DNA of 46,875 bases from Bacteroidota bacterium. GTDB lineage: Bacteria > Bacteroidota > Bacteroidia > 2-12-FULL-35-15. This document shows, piece by piece, positions 19,701-28,700 of this stretch. Under the pieces are notes generated by a model that had not been told where the DNA came from, did no database searches, and saw only the letters and a list, made by a program, of their open reading frames with translations. How positions within the stretch are numbered: the stretch's first letter is position 1; the number at the start of each line of letters is the position of its first letter. Made by a program: the position numbers and the translations under genes. Location: contig JAHEXZ010000040.1 in NCBI GenBank assembly GCA_023251835.1, positions 1-46,875 of the forward strand, written 5' to 3'.

Positions 19701-20288
19701 TGGTGAAGAACCCAAAATAGTGCTTGCAGAAAGGGTTGCGCTTTGTCCGGCACAAATAGATGTTGCGCTCGGAGTTATTGTGGTAACAGGACAAAGATTA
19801 ACCTCTATAACAGATTTAGAGCCACTGGAAGTACAACTTAAATCATTCCACATTCCATTTGGATAAATCTGAACACAATCCTCATCACCGGAATTATTTG
19901 GCTCACCTCCGCTCCAGTTAGTATATACAATGGGACTTTGGTCATACCAGACAAAATTATTTTCACTGGCAACATCATTAAACCCTATCCAGATAATACC
20001 ACTAAAGCCATGTGTGTTCAAATCATTAACAATACAATTATTTTCAGTTGCCGATTGTACTGATATCAGGTTAGCACCGTAGTTTTGAGCCCAGGCCTGG
20101 GCTGCGTTTCCTGTTTGGGATATAGGGTTATAAAAATATATGCTGCATGTAGAAAGGCAGTTTTCCAGTTCTGTACAGCCAGCAGCGGTGAATGTTTGAC
20201 GAATCAGGTTTAGATCACAACCTGTTTGTGCTAATGAAGTGCTAAAAAATAAAAGACAAATAATACTTATGTAGTAAATATTTCTCAT
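16743..20288 (-). CDS. C-type-lectin adhesin with seven tandem repeats, T9SS type B
   Basis: 1181 aa, secreted; signal peptide ends FFSTSLA before QTGC. Residues about 24-166 form a C-type lectin domain: AQAWAQNYGANLISVQS, an EPN motif at 129-131 and WND at 147-149, the usual calcium and mannose-type sugar ligands, with Cys 138, 152 and 166 nearby. One Ig-like domain follows, then seven tandem repeats of about 95 residues (about 247-911), each with TATITGTT.VC, GTTPYTFTYTINGG, a Thr/Ser-rich strand and CSQ.QTGSATVTVNPLP. Two PKD-like domains and a type B C-terminal domain (FTPNGDGINDTF, ending KGMVTLVR) finish it. It is first in the minus-strand set 20288-9252. The EPN motif suggests binding of mannose-like sugars, an inference from known lectins. 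Confidence 0.9.
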   Translation of the reverse strand: MRNIYYISIICLLFFSTSLAQTGCDLNLIRQTFTAAGCTELENCLSTCSIYFYNPISQTGNAAQAWAQNYGANLISVQSATENNCIVNDLNTHGFSGIIWIGFNDVASENNFVWYDQSPIVYTNWSGGEPNNSGDEDCVQIYPNGMWNDLSCTSSGSKSVIEVNLCPVTTITPSATSICAGQSATLSASTILGSSPYTYSWISNLGGFVSTSSGPTVTPLTTTTYSVTATDRYGCTSSTSIEITVNTSLNATITGTTSVCKDAPSPDITFTGASGTTPYTFTYMINGGANQTVTTSSGNSVTIPAPTGATGTFNYILLNVADANGCSQSQSGTAVITVTSLPTASISGTTTVCQGVTAPDITFTGFGGSTPYTFTYTINGGANQTVTTSNDSSIAVSVSTATSGTFIYSLVSVQSGSSVYCSQTQSGTVTVTVNPLPTATIMGSTTVCEDAASPDITFTGAGGTAPYTFTYTINNGINLTIVTTGGNSVTLPVPTTTAGSFVYSLVSVQDASSTTCSQPQTGSATITINPLPTATVTGTTIVCKNAPAPDIIFTGSSATAPYTFTYMVNSVVQPTVTTTGGNSITVSVPTSVEGTFTYGLVSVKDASTASCIQLQSGSATITVNPLPTATITSDITVCKNASAPDIIFTGANGTVPYTFTYTINGGTSQTVVSTNGNSAGVAAPTSVVGSFTYDLISVQDASSATCSQAQTGSAIVTVNPLPTATITGTAVVCQDSGQPTITFAGANGTPPYTFTFTINNGNNQTVSSSNSANDATVVVSTSAAGIFVYDLVSIQDGSSTTCSQLQTGTATVTVNPLPTALITGTTGLCENAAPPIITFTGANGTQPYTFTYTLNSGPNQTLSTTIGNSASVSVPTGDNGTYAYTLVSVQESSSTSCSQAQDGIATVTVNPNPDVNFSTSDSIGCGPLCVSFIDLSDIDSGVNTNWLWDFGDGAIGSNAQNHCYVNDLANGGSTYSPLPYTITLTVTSDSGCTGVLTKNNFITVYPDPIAAFSVLPQTTSIVNPVISVTDLSLGVAAWMWDFGDMDTVLSQTPLPHIYADTGIYQIVLITSNQYTCRDTASQTIKIEPDFILFVPNAFTPNGDGINDTFGCKGLFATTFDMKIFDRWGNLIFASDDINKPWDGTANHGTEAAQQDIYIYSIKITDINRKKYDYKGMVTLVR
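17555..19546 (-). repeat. Seven-unit tandem coding repeat
   Basis: Seven in-frame units of about 285 bases encode the Ig-like repeats of the C-type-lectin protein. Boundaries are marked by the codons for VNPLPTATITGT. Units differ in sequence, so the array is not a very recent expansion. Confidence 0.85.
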
Positions 20289-20455
20289 TCTATAAAGAAA
20301 TTATCAAATTATTGTTATATCCAAAGCTCTCCTATAGACTCGATAACAGGCATTTCTTAATCGAATAGAGTTATAACTATTTGCAGATGAACAGGTAATT
20401 GAAATAGTTGCATTTACAATGATGCTGGTTTCTTAAATAGGTTAAAATGATTTAA

Positions 20456-22357
20456 TCAATATGCCCTGATATTTTCACCCTCCATATAGTTGATAAAAGA
20501 TTTATTTGCTACTTTGTTTCCTCCCGGAGTTGGATAGTTTCCCGTAAAGTACCAATCGCCTTTGTTAGCGGGACATGCATTGTGCAGGCCTTCTATAGAT
20601 TGGTATATTATTTCAACTTCGGCATCAATATCTGTAGAACGCAATATGTCTGCAATTTTTTTTGAAATTTGTTCTGCAGTAAATTCTTTATATATTTCTT
20701 TTACTACATTAGTAATATTCTCTTTAGAAAGACCTTCCTGAGCTTTTGCTTTTTCATATAATTCGTCTAAAAGATTTTCCTTAAACTGATCTTTTAACAA
20801 TTGAACAGCAGCCTGGAAAGCGATGAAATCGCCTAATTTAGCCATATCTATGCCATAACAATCCGGGTAGCGGATCTGGGGAGCCGAAGAAACAACAATA
20901 ATTTTTTTAGGTCCCAGTCGATCCAATATTTTTAGAATGCTTTGTTTTAGAGTTGTTCCCCGGACTATAGAGTCGTCAAGGATTACCAGGTTATCTACTC
21001 CGCGTTTTATTACACCATAGGTTGTATCATAGATGTGCGCCACCATATCATCGCGTTGGTTATCATTTGTGATAAATGTGCGGAGTTTTGCATCTTTAAT
21101 TGCTATTTTATGAACACGTGGATGAATAGAAAGGATTTCTGATAATTGTGATTCATTAAGATTGGTTCCTAACTGAAGTATTTTATTCTTTTTTACTGTA
21201 TTCAGGTAGCTGTGTAACCCTTCAATCATGCCGCCAAAAGCTACTTCTGCCGTATTAGGAATGTAGGAGAAAACAGTGTTTTTTAAATCGTAGTCAAGTG
21301 CCTTTAAAATAGCCGGACAAAGCTGATATCCTAACTGTTGACGCTCTTTGTAAATAGATGCATCGCTACCTCTTGAAAAATAAATACGTTCAAAGGAACA
21401 TGGTGTTTTTTCACGGGGCGTCAGTATTTCGTACTCACCAAAACTTCCATCTTTTTTAATAATGATTGAATATCCCGGCTGTAGTTCTTTAATTTTTTCA
21501 AGAGGAACATTAAAAACCGTTTGAATTACCGGACGTTCTGATGTTACAACTACTACTTCATCGTCAGAATAATAAAATACGGGGCGAATACCATTTGGAT
21601 CACGGAGAACAAAAGCATCGCCATGACCTAATAATCCAGCCATAGCGTATCCCCCATCCCATTTCTTACTCGCATCTTTTAAAATTCGTTGCACATTTAA
21701 GTGTTTTGCTATTAATGCCGAAATAGTTTCATGAGAATGGCCTGCCTGTTTAAATTTTCTGAATAAACGTTCATTTTCCTCATCCAGAAAGTGGCCTATC
21801 TTTTCCATTACAGTTACAGTATCTGTTTTTTCTTTAGGATGTTGGCCTAACTCTACCAACTGTTCAAACAGTTCATCAACGTTAGTAAGATTAAAATTGC
21901 CAGCCACAACAAGGTTACGGGTCATCCAATTATTCTGACGTAAAAACGGATGACAATTTTCAAGACCATTACCACCAAAAGTGCCATATCGCAGGTGTCC
22001 CAGGAACAGCTCACCTGTATAAGCAAGATTCTTTTTAAGCCATGCAGCATCTTTTAGTTTATCCGGATTTTTAGCATATATCTCCTCAAATTTGTTGAAT
22101 ATTTTACCAAATATTTCTTTAATGGCTCCACTTCCAACAGCTCTTGTACGGCTGATATAGCGGGTTCCGGGTTCTGCATCAAACTTTATATTGGCAACTC
22201 CGGCACCATCCTGCCCGCGGTTGTGCTGTTTCTCCATCAGGAGATATAACTTATTTATTCCATAAAGAGGAGTGCCATATTTTTTAATATAATAATCCAA
22301 TGGCTTCAGTAAACGGATAACTGCTATTCCACACTCATGTTTTATGGCATCACTCAT
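20456..22357 (-). CDS. purF: Amidophosphoribosyltransferase (PurF family, long variant)
   Basis: 633 aa. PurF makes 5-phosphoribosylamine from PRPP and glutamine, the first step of purine synthesis. Cys9 in KHECGIAVI is the expected nucleophile of an N-terminal glutaminase domain; the eight residues before it would have to be removed as a short propeptide. RGQDGAGVAN (48-57) and GHLRYGTFG (120-128) are class II amidotransferase motifs. DDSIVRGTT (461-469) is the PRPP-binding loop of the phosphoribosyltransferase domain. The protein is longer than the usual 470-505 aa, with insertions in both halves, and it lacks the Cys pair of iron-sulphur PurF proteins. This long form is common in Bacteroidota and a second, canonical PurF may exist elsewhere, so the exact reaction is less certain than the family. 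Stop is TGA. Confidence 0.85.
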   Translation of the reverse strand: MSDAIKHECGIAVIRLLKPLDYYIKKYGTPLYGINKLYLLMEKQHNRGQDGAGVANIKFDAEPGTRYISRTRAVGSGAIKEIFGKIFNKFEEIYAKNPDKLKDAAWLKKNLAYTGELFLGHLRYGTFGGNGLENCHPFLRQNNWMTRNLVVAGNFNLTNVDELFEQLVELGQHPKEKTDTVTVMEKIGHFLDEENERLFRKFKQAGHSHETISALIAKHLNVQRILKDASKKWDGGYAMAGLLGHGDAFVLRDPNGIRPVFYYSDDEVVVVTSERPVIQTVFNVPLEKIKELQPGYSIIIKKDGSFGEYEILTPREKTPCSFERIYFSRGSDASIYKERQQLGYQLCPAILKALDYDLKNTVFSYIPNTAEVAFGGMIEGLHSYLNTVKKNKILQLGTNLNESQLSEILSIHPRVHKIAIKDAKLRTFITNDNQRDDMVAHIYDTTYGVIKRGVDNLVILDDSIVRGTTLKQSILKILDRLGPKKIIVVSSAPQIRYPDCYGIDMAKLGDFIAFQAAVQLLKDQFKENLLDELYEKAKAQEGLSKENITNVVKEIYKEFTAEQISKKIADILRSTDIDAEVEIIYQSIEGLHNACPANKGDWYFTGNYPTPGGNKVANKSFINYMEGENIRAY

Positions 22358-22411
22358 AATAAAAAACTTAAAATATTTCCTGATTGTAAATTTACGATTT
22401 TTTGGTGGTTT

Positions 22412-22549
22412 TTATATCGAATTGAGTTTGCATTGGTTAAATGCGGATAAATGCCTGGTATAAACACTATTCCAATCAAGACATTCTACAGAATAACCTT
22501 TTGTTTCAGGAATTAACTTATAAGTTAATGTTATTGTTTTTATGCTCAC
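22412..22549 (-). pseudogene. hicB: Truncated HicB-like antitoxin remnant
   Basis: Right after hicA (15-base gap) a short frame opens at a GTG at 22549 and gives 45 residues. The first 31 (LTYKLIPETKGYSVECLDW followed by NSVYT) match the start of HicB antitoxins, which begin with a partly degraded RNase H-like beta-alpha fold of the form Y...P...GY.V.C.D....V. The sequence then loses all resemblance (RHLSAFNQC) and stops at 22412. The usual continuation (G.T.EEA..N..EAI and a DNA-binding tail) is missing in all three frames. No ATG start is seen. It looks like an antitoxin gene cut by a deletion or frameshift. Confidence 0.6.
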
Positions 22550-22564
22550 TTTATATTGGCTTGT

Positions 22565-22747
22565 TTAATTTTTTTCTGCTAATTCAACCATTGCTTTGAT
22601 GCTACTAAGCGTCCCTTTTCTTATTTCATCGTGCATTGGTACTATACAAGAATAGCCATTTTTCTTTAATTTTTTGTGGCTTCCATTTTGGCTAATTTCT
22701 TCCCATCCATTCTTTAGTAGCATTGAAACAGTTTCTTTACCACGCAT
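22565..22747 (-). CDS. hicA: HicA-family mRNA interferase toxin
   Basis: 60 aa. HicA toxins are small double-stranded-RNA-binding-fold ribonucleases that cut mRNA and are held in check by HicB. The protein has the family pattern: SMLLKNGWEEISQNGSHKKL with the catalytic His24 in GSH, then a GYSCIVPMHDEIRKGTLSSI segment in which VP.H....GTL.SI is the conserved end. The length is normal. It lies 53 bases after rfbA in the same direction. The neighbouring hicB seems to be broken, so the toxin may be inactive, weakly expressed, or controlled by another antitoxin. It was clearly identified from sequence pattern alone. Confidence 0.88.
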   Translation of the reverse strand: MRGKETVSMLLKNGWEEISQNGSHKKLKKNGYSCIVPMHDEIRKGTLSSIKAMVELAEKN

Positions 22748-22800
22748 TTTAAAAATGCAAAGTGAGCTGAAATGTGCGTGGTATCAGGATTAATCCCGAT

Positions 22801-23664
22801 TTATTGTTCTGCGAGCTTCATCAGGTAGTCGCCATAACCGCTTTTCATCAATGGTGAAGCAAGTGCTTTTAACTGTTCTTTATTAATAAAATTCATACGA
22901 TAGGCTACTTCTTCAATACATCCTATACGTAACCCCTGGCGTTCTTCAATTACCTGAACAAACTGGCTGGCCTGCATAAGTGAAGTAAATGTTCCTGTAT
23001 CGAGCCAGGCGGTACCTCTGTCCATAATACCCACTTTTAGCTTGCCTTGTTGAAGATAATATTTGTTTACATCAGTAATCTCGTACTCCCCACGTGCGCT
23101 TGGTTTTAAATTTTTAGAAATTTCAATTACACTGTTATCATAAAAATACAAACCCGGTACTGCATAATTTGATTTTGGCTGTTTAGGTTTCTCTTCAATA
23201 GAAACAGCATTTCCTTTTGCATCAAACTCAACTACACCATAACGTTCAGGGTCCGATACGTGGTAAGCAAACACAACACCTCCTTCAGGATTTTGATGCT
23301 GTTGCAATAATCTTCCCAAGCCAGCTCCGTAAAAAATATTATCACCAAGTATTAGAGCTACTTTATCATTACCAATATATTTTTCGCCAATCACAAAGGC
23401 TTGTGCAAGGCCATTGGGAACTTCCTGAACAGCATACGAAAACCTACATCCCAAACTTTTTCCATCGCCCAAGAGGCGTTCAAATTGCGGCAAGTCATGT
23501 GGTGTAGAGATGATTAGGATTTCTGATATACCCGCCATCATTAGCACAGAAAGCGGATAATAAATCATTGGTTTGTCGTATACCGGCATAAGTTGCTTAC
23601 TAACAGCAAGTGTTAGTGGGTGTAAGCGGGTTCCGGAGCCTCCGGCTAAGATTATTCCTTTCAT
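22801..23664 (-). CDS. rfbA: Glucose-1-phosphate thymidylyltransferase
   Basis: 287 aa, normal length. Makes dTDP-glucose from glucose-1-phosphate and dTTP, the first step toward dTDP-L-rhamnose and related sugars of surface polysaccharides. The nucleotide-binding start [11 protein letters not shown] (8-18), [19 protein letters not shown] (21-39), the metal-site segment ILGDNIFYG (105-113) and later [20 protein letters not shown] and GTAWLDTGT segments are all intact. The rest of the rhamnose pathway (rfbB, C, D) is not in the window. It is followed by hicA in the same direction. Confidence 0.96.
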   Translation of the reverse strand: MKGIILAGGSGTRLHPLTLAVSKQLMPVYDKPMIYYPLSVLMMAGISEILIISTPHDLPQFERLLGDGKSLGCRFSYAVQEVPNGLAQAFVIGEKYIGNDKVALILGDNIFYGAGLGRLLQQHQNPEGGVVFAYHVSDPERYGVVEFDAKGNAVSIEEKPKQPKSNYAVPGLYFYDNSVIEISKNLKPSARGEYEITDVNKYYLQQGKLKVGIMDRGTAWLDTGTFTSLMQASQFVQVIEERQGLRIGCIEEVAYRMNFINKEQLKALASPLMKSGYGDYLMKLAEQ

Positions 23665-23770
23665 TTACAAAATCTGTTTTATGCATAAAAGTTATTATTC
23701 AAGGCCGAAGTTAGTAATAAGAAACAGGGTAGGCAAAATTGACTTTTGACTTTTAACTTTTTACCTCAAA

Positions 23771-25693
23771 TTACTTACTCCTTAATATATCAACAGACCC
23801 TCTAAGTGTCATATTTGTATTTTCGAATTTAATTACATAATAATACGTGCCATCCGGCAGTTCCGAGCCATTATAAGTTCCCTGCCAATCATTTGCATAT
23901 GTCTTTTTTCTAAACACTTCACTACCATAAATATTATAAATAAACACTTCATTATCCGGATAATTTTGTATCCCCTCTACATACCAGTTATCATTTAAAC
24001 CATCGCCATTAGGAGTGAATAAATTTGATACTTTTCCATTAAATACAGCTTGTATGACCATTATTACAACTGTATCCAGGTTTGTACAGTTATTGCTATC
24101 CGTTACAGTTAATATGTATTGTGTAGTAGATGAAGGGCTTGCTGTTGGAGTAAATAATACCGGGTTACTTAATCCTGTTAATGGCATCCAATCGGGGGTT
24201 CCGCTGCCTGTACCATTTAACACCACTGATTCCCCCTGATTAATGCTTGCATCATTCCCTGCATTAACAGCAGGAAGAGGCACCACCGTTATATATACAA
24301 TCGCTGTAGTATCAATATTACAAACACCACTTTGAACAATAGCTGCATACCAGCTTGTTTGCGTTAATCCGCTGTATATATAAGATGTTGTTATATTAAC
24401 AATCGCATTCCAACTTACCCCATTATCTGTGGAAGACAACCAGCCTGTAACATTTCCAATATTTCCAGACAAAGTAAGCGTATCCTGGTTACTTCCGGCA
24501 CATGCAGTAGCACTGCCCGAAATAGTCCCTGCAACTGTTTGAGGAGCTACAGATACAATTTCCGTTGCAGAGCTATCGGCAGTACAGGCACCACTTTGTA
24601 CAATTGCCTTATACCAGGTTGTAGACGGTAAATTAGAATAATTTTCCGTATTAGTAGTATTTGAAATTGTATTCCACGTAACACTATTATCCGTTGATGA
24701 CAGCCAGTTAATAATACTTCCTGTATAGCCTGATAATGTTAATATACCCGTGGCTGGCACTCCGCAATAAATGCCTCCTCCGCTAACTGTACCAACTACA
24801 GTTGCAGGGCTTACATTAATTACAAAAACAGGGGTTGTATCCACACTGCAAATCCCACTCTGCACAATTACGCGATATGATGTGGATTGAGTTAAATTAA
24901 AATAGGATAAAGTATCTGTTGTATCTGCTACAGGTGCCCAGTTTGTTCCATTATCCACAGATAGTTCCCATCCCATAATTGTGCCTGTATATCCTGTGAG
25001 AGTGAGTGTTGCATTGTTACCTGCTGCACACACTGTGGTAACTCCACTTATTGTTCCTGCTATAGTTAAAGGAGAAACCGTAAAAGAAACAGGAGATGAA
25101 GTGTCCGAAGGACATAAAGAATCACTCTGTACAACAGCAGTGTATAAAGTGCTTTGAGTAATATTTGTATAATTTTCCGTATTAGTAGTATTTGAAATGA
25201 CAGACCAGGAATTGCCGCCATCAGTTGAAGACAACCAGTATATAATATTTCCTGAATAGCCTGTTAAAGTGAGCACTCCGGCTCCTGTGCTGTCGCAATA
25301 GGAACCCCCTCCTGAAATAGTACCACCTATACTTTCCGGATAAATGGTAATACAAACTACAGTTGATGTGTCGGGTGGAAAACCACCATCCTGCACTATT
25401 GCCCTGTAGCAGGTTGTTTGATTGAGGTTGAAATAGGTTTGATTAGGTGTTGTATTCGCATTGCTGTTCCATGTAAGGCCACCATCTGTGGTTGATTGCC
25501 AGTTTAATATGTTACCCACATAACCAGATACAGTTACAACACCTGAATTAGCAGTTGTACAATAAGTGGCTGCACCGGATGTTGTTCCTCCCACAGATTG
25601 AGCCAAAACCAGTCCCATTCTGCATGTTATTGTCAGAAAACAATTTCCTGCAAATAGTATTAAAAATGCAATTCGCTTCTTATTTGAAAGCAT
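23771..25693 (-). CDS. T9SS type B cargo protein, five Ig-like repeats
   Basis: 640 aa, secreted; signal peptide ends GLVLAQ. Five repeats of about 85 residues (about 32-465), each starting like SVGGTTSG, TIAGTISG or TVVGTVSG, carry a single early Cys, a W.SSTDNG..WN centre and a W(Y)(K/R)AIVQSG.C strand. A PKD-like Ig domain (NAGNDASINQGESVVLNGTG) follows. The type B C-terminal domain (from about 555) has LFTPNGDGLNDNWYVEGI and DGTYYYVIKFENT...GSVDILRSK. The protein is a longer paralogue of the one at 4799-6169 (three repeats), although 18 kb away on the other strand. It starts 41 bases after the stop of the giant adhesin gene and is probably on its transcript. Function beyond surface exposure is unknown. 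Confidence 0.85.
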   Translation of the reverse strand: MLSNKKRIAFLILFAGNCFLTITCRMGLVLAQSVGGTTSGAATYCTTANSGVVTVSGYVGNILNWQSTTDGGLTWNSNANTTPNQTYFNLNQTTCYRAIVQDGGFPPDTSTVVCITIYPESIGGTISGGGSYCDSTGAGVLTLTGYSGNIIYWLSSTDGGNSWSVISNTTNTENYTNITQSTLYTAVVQSDSLCPSDTSSPVSFTVSPLTIAGTISGVTTVCAAGNNATLTLTGYTGTIMGWELSVDNGTNWAPVADTTDTLSYFNLTQSTSYRVIVQSGICSVDTTPVFVINVSPATVVGTVSGGGIYCGVPATGILTLSGYTGSIINWLSSTDNSVTWNTISNTTNTENYSNLPSTTWYKAIVQSGACTADSSATEIVSVAPQTVAGTISGSATACAGSNQDTLTLSGNIGNVTGWLSSTDNGVSWNAIVNITTSYIYSGLTQTSWYAAIVQSGVCNIDTTAIVYITVVPLPAVNAGNDASINQGESVVLNGTGSGTPDWMPLTGLSNPVLFTPTASPSSTTQYILTVTDSNNCTNLDTVVIMVIQAVFNGKVSNLFTPNGDGLNDNWYVEGIQNYPDNEVFIYNIYGSEVFRKKTYANDWQGTYNGSELPDGTYYYVIKFENTNMTLRGSVDILRSK

Positions 25694-25734
25694 ACCCGTC
25701 TTTTTCCCGTTTTTTTGGCGAAATTAATTCATTT

Positions 25735-28700
25735 TTACTTTAACAGATTAACATGACCTATATATTTATGACTATTACCCCTGGTATCTTTCAAATTAAC
25801 TTTCCACACATAAACATCATTCTGGGCTAATTCTGAGCCATTCTTTACTTTACCATTCCACCCTTTTGTATAATCATCACTAAAAAATATAAGTTCACCC
25901 CACCGGTCAAAGATGTATAATTCAAATGTATTTATATCCCAGCCAACACCTACAGGTAAGAATATCTCATTTACATCGTCCTCATCGGGGGTAAAGGTGT
26001 TAGGCGCATAAAACACAAATTCGTCTATCACGTCAACCTGCTTATCTGCTGTATCTATGCAACCAAACTGATTGGTAACAATCAATTCTGTAATATATGT
26101 TCCAACACCACTATAAGTATGAGTTGGATTTTTTATAGTTGACGTATCGGATGTTGAAGAAGTGTCGTTAAAATTCCAAAGCCAGGAGGTTATTGTTGTA
26201 GTTGAAATATCCGAATAATTAACCAATGGATATAATGAACTTGCAGGAACAGGATTAATTAAAAAATCAGCATCAGGCTTTGGATAAACAGTAATGCTGT
26301 TTGCACCTTGTATTGTAGTACTACACCCCAGGGTTGTAGAGATGGTAAGCATAACCGTGTATATACTGTCACTTGTATATGTATGCGATGAAGATGCTCC
26401 TGAACCTGTTGTTGCATCACCATAATTCCAGCTATATATAACTCCACTGCTATCACTTGTTGCATTAAAACTAATTGTTAAAGGCTCACAACCACTTGTA
26501 TCGTTTTGTGTAAATGAACCGGAAGGATTAACATTAACTATTACACTAACCGTATCTGAAGCGGGCTCTGAACAACCATCCGTAACCGTAACACTGTAAA
26601 CGGCTGGTGAAGCTGCAAGTGAAGGAGATACTGTTTGTAGTTGTGTGCTTGCTCCATTGCTCCATGCATAAATATAGGGATTACCATTTCCTCCTGAAAC
26701 GTTTACTGACAATATTATACTATCGCCATCGCATATAGCGGTATCGGCAGTTGTGGCAAGTAACAAAGGAGGAGGAATCACTACCAGTATATCTAAAGGC
26801 CCTGCCGTACAACCATTCACATCAGATACTATAACTGAATAGGTAGAGCTTGAATCCGGCATAACAATATGAGGCCCCGTGCCGGACAGACCAAAACCAG
26901 CACCAAACCATGAATACAAATAGTTAGTTGTACCACCAACGCCTTGTGCATATACTTGTGCTGTATCTCTGTAACATACTGTATCTGGCGGACTTATCAT
27001 TAATATAAGAGGCGGAGGCTGTGAAACTACCACTGTTCCGCTTACAGTACAACCTCCGGCATCGGTAACCAATACATTGTACGCACCCTGAACAAGCCCT
27101 GTAGCTGTATCCGCAGTTTGTGATGAAGGTGTCCATAAATAGCTAAATGGAGGAACTCCTAATCCACTGTTCATAAAAACTTTAGCCTTTCCTGTAGCGC
27201 CACCATTACATAATACTGCCGTGCTTGTAATACTATCTATCTGCGGGCCGGAAGCTGAAGAAACAGTTACCGTATCAGTAATGCTGCAATTGTTCGTATC
27301 CCTTATTACACAGATATAATCTCCTGTAGGTAAGTTCAGAGCTTGTGCCGTAGTTTGTATATTTATATCATTCCACTGATAATAATACGGAGGAGTACCA
27401 CCTGTTGGAGCAACAGTTGCATCGCCATTGGCAGAATTACAGGAAGCAGGGTTAGAACTACCTGTTACGGATAATGGAGGAGGGTCTGTAATTGTCCATG
27501 TTTGAGCTGTAGAACAATTTTTCATATCAGTCAGAATAAGTGTATATGAACCGGCCGGAAGATTGGTTGCTGTAGCACCAGCACTTATATTTGGCAGCCA
27601 GCTAAAACTATAATAGGGGGTTCCTCCAACAACGTTTACTGAAATAACACCATTGCTATCACCGTAACAAGTAATATCAGCTATCATACTTTGCCCTATT
27701 ATTAGGGCATCCGGCTGTGTAATAACTGTTGAAGAATCTATTCTGGTGCAGCCATTCGCGTCAGCTATTGTTACCTTATAGGTATCTGCACACAAGCCTG
27801 AAACACTCGCAGTATCTGGTGCTCCGGGAGCATCCCATACAATAGACAAAGGAGGGGTGCCGCCCCCATACAGCACCGTTGCCGCACCATCGCATACTCC
27901 ATAACAACTTACATTCTGCTTATTTGTAATAGCGGAAACAAGCTGAGGAGGAGCAACTATTGTAACAGAAGCAGAACCAATACATCCGGCATCATCTGTT
28001 ACCGTTAATGTATTTATTCCTGAACTCAGATTAGCCGGACTCTGCACCGTTTGTCCTCCGGGTGTCCATAGAAAGTTATAAGGAGCTATTCCACTGGAAA
28101 CTGTTGCTATTGCGGTTCCTGTTGATACACCAAAACAGGTAAGGTCGGTGAAACTTGTAATGTTTACAACGGGACCCGTAATATCGTTTATGTTTGCATT
28201 GGTGGTTAATGTACATCCCATCCCATCGGTGACTGTTATAATATAGGTATTTGCTACCAGCCCGGAAACACAATCCATCGTGTCTGTTGCACCGGAACTC
28301 CATAAATATTTATATGTTAGCGTTCCCCCGGAAACTACTATGCAGGCTCCTCCATTTGCCTGGCCACAATTGGCGCTGGTTGTTGAAACCGTTGCTGTAA
28401 TAGCTGTCGGTTCTACCAATTCTATGGTTCCACTGGCAGAACATCCTAAGGAATCAGTAACTGTAACAGTGTGAGTTCCTGCACACAATGTATTCGGATT
28501 ATTTGTAGTCTGCAAACCGGGTTGCCACAAATAATTGTATGGAGAATTACCCCCTGAATAAGTAGCAATGATTTCGCCATTACACGTGCTGTTACATGGA
28601 ATCTTTACAACATTAACCGCACCTGTTAAAGGTTCCGGCTGGTCTATAGTGTCTGATAAAAGTGAGATACAAGCATTTACATCTGTTACAGTACAGGTAA

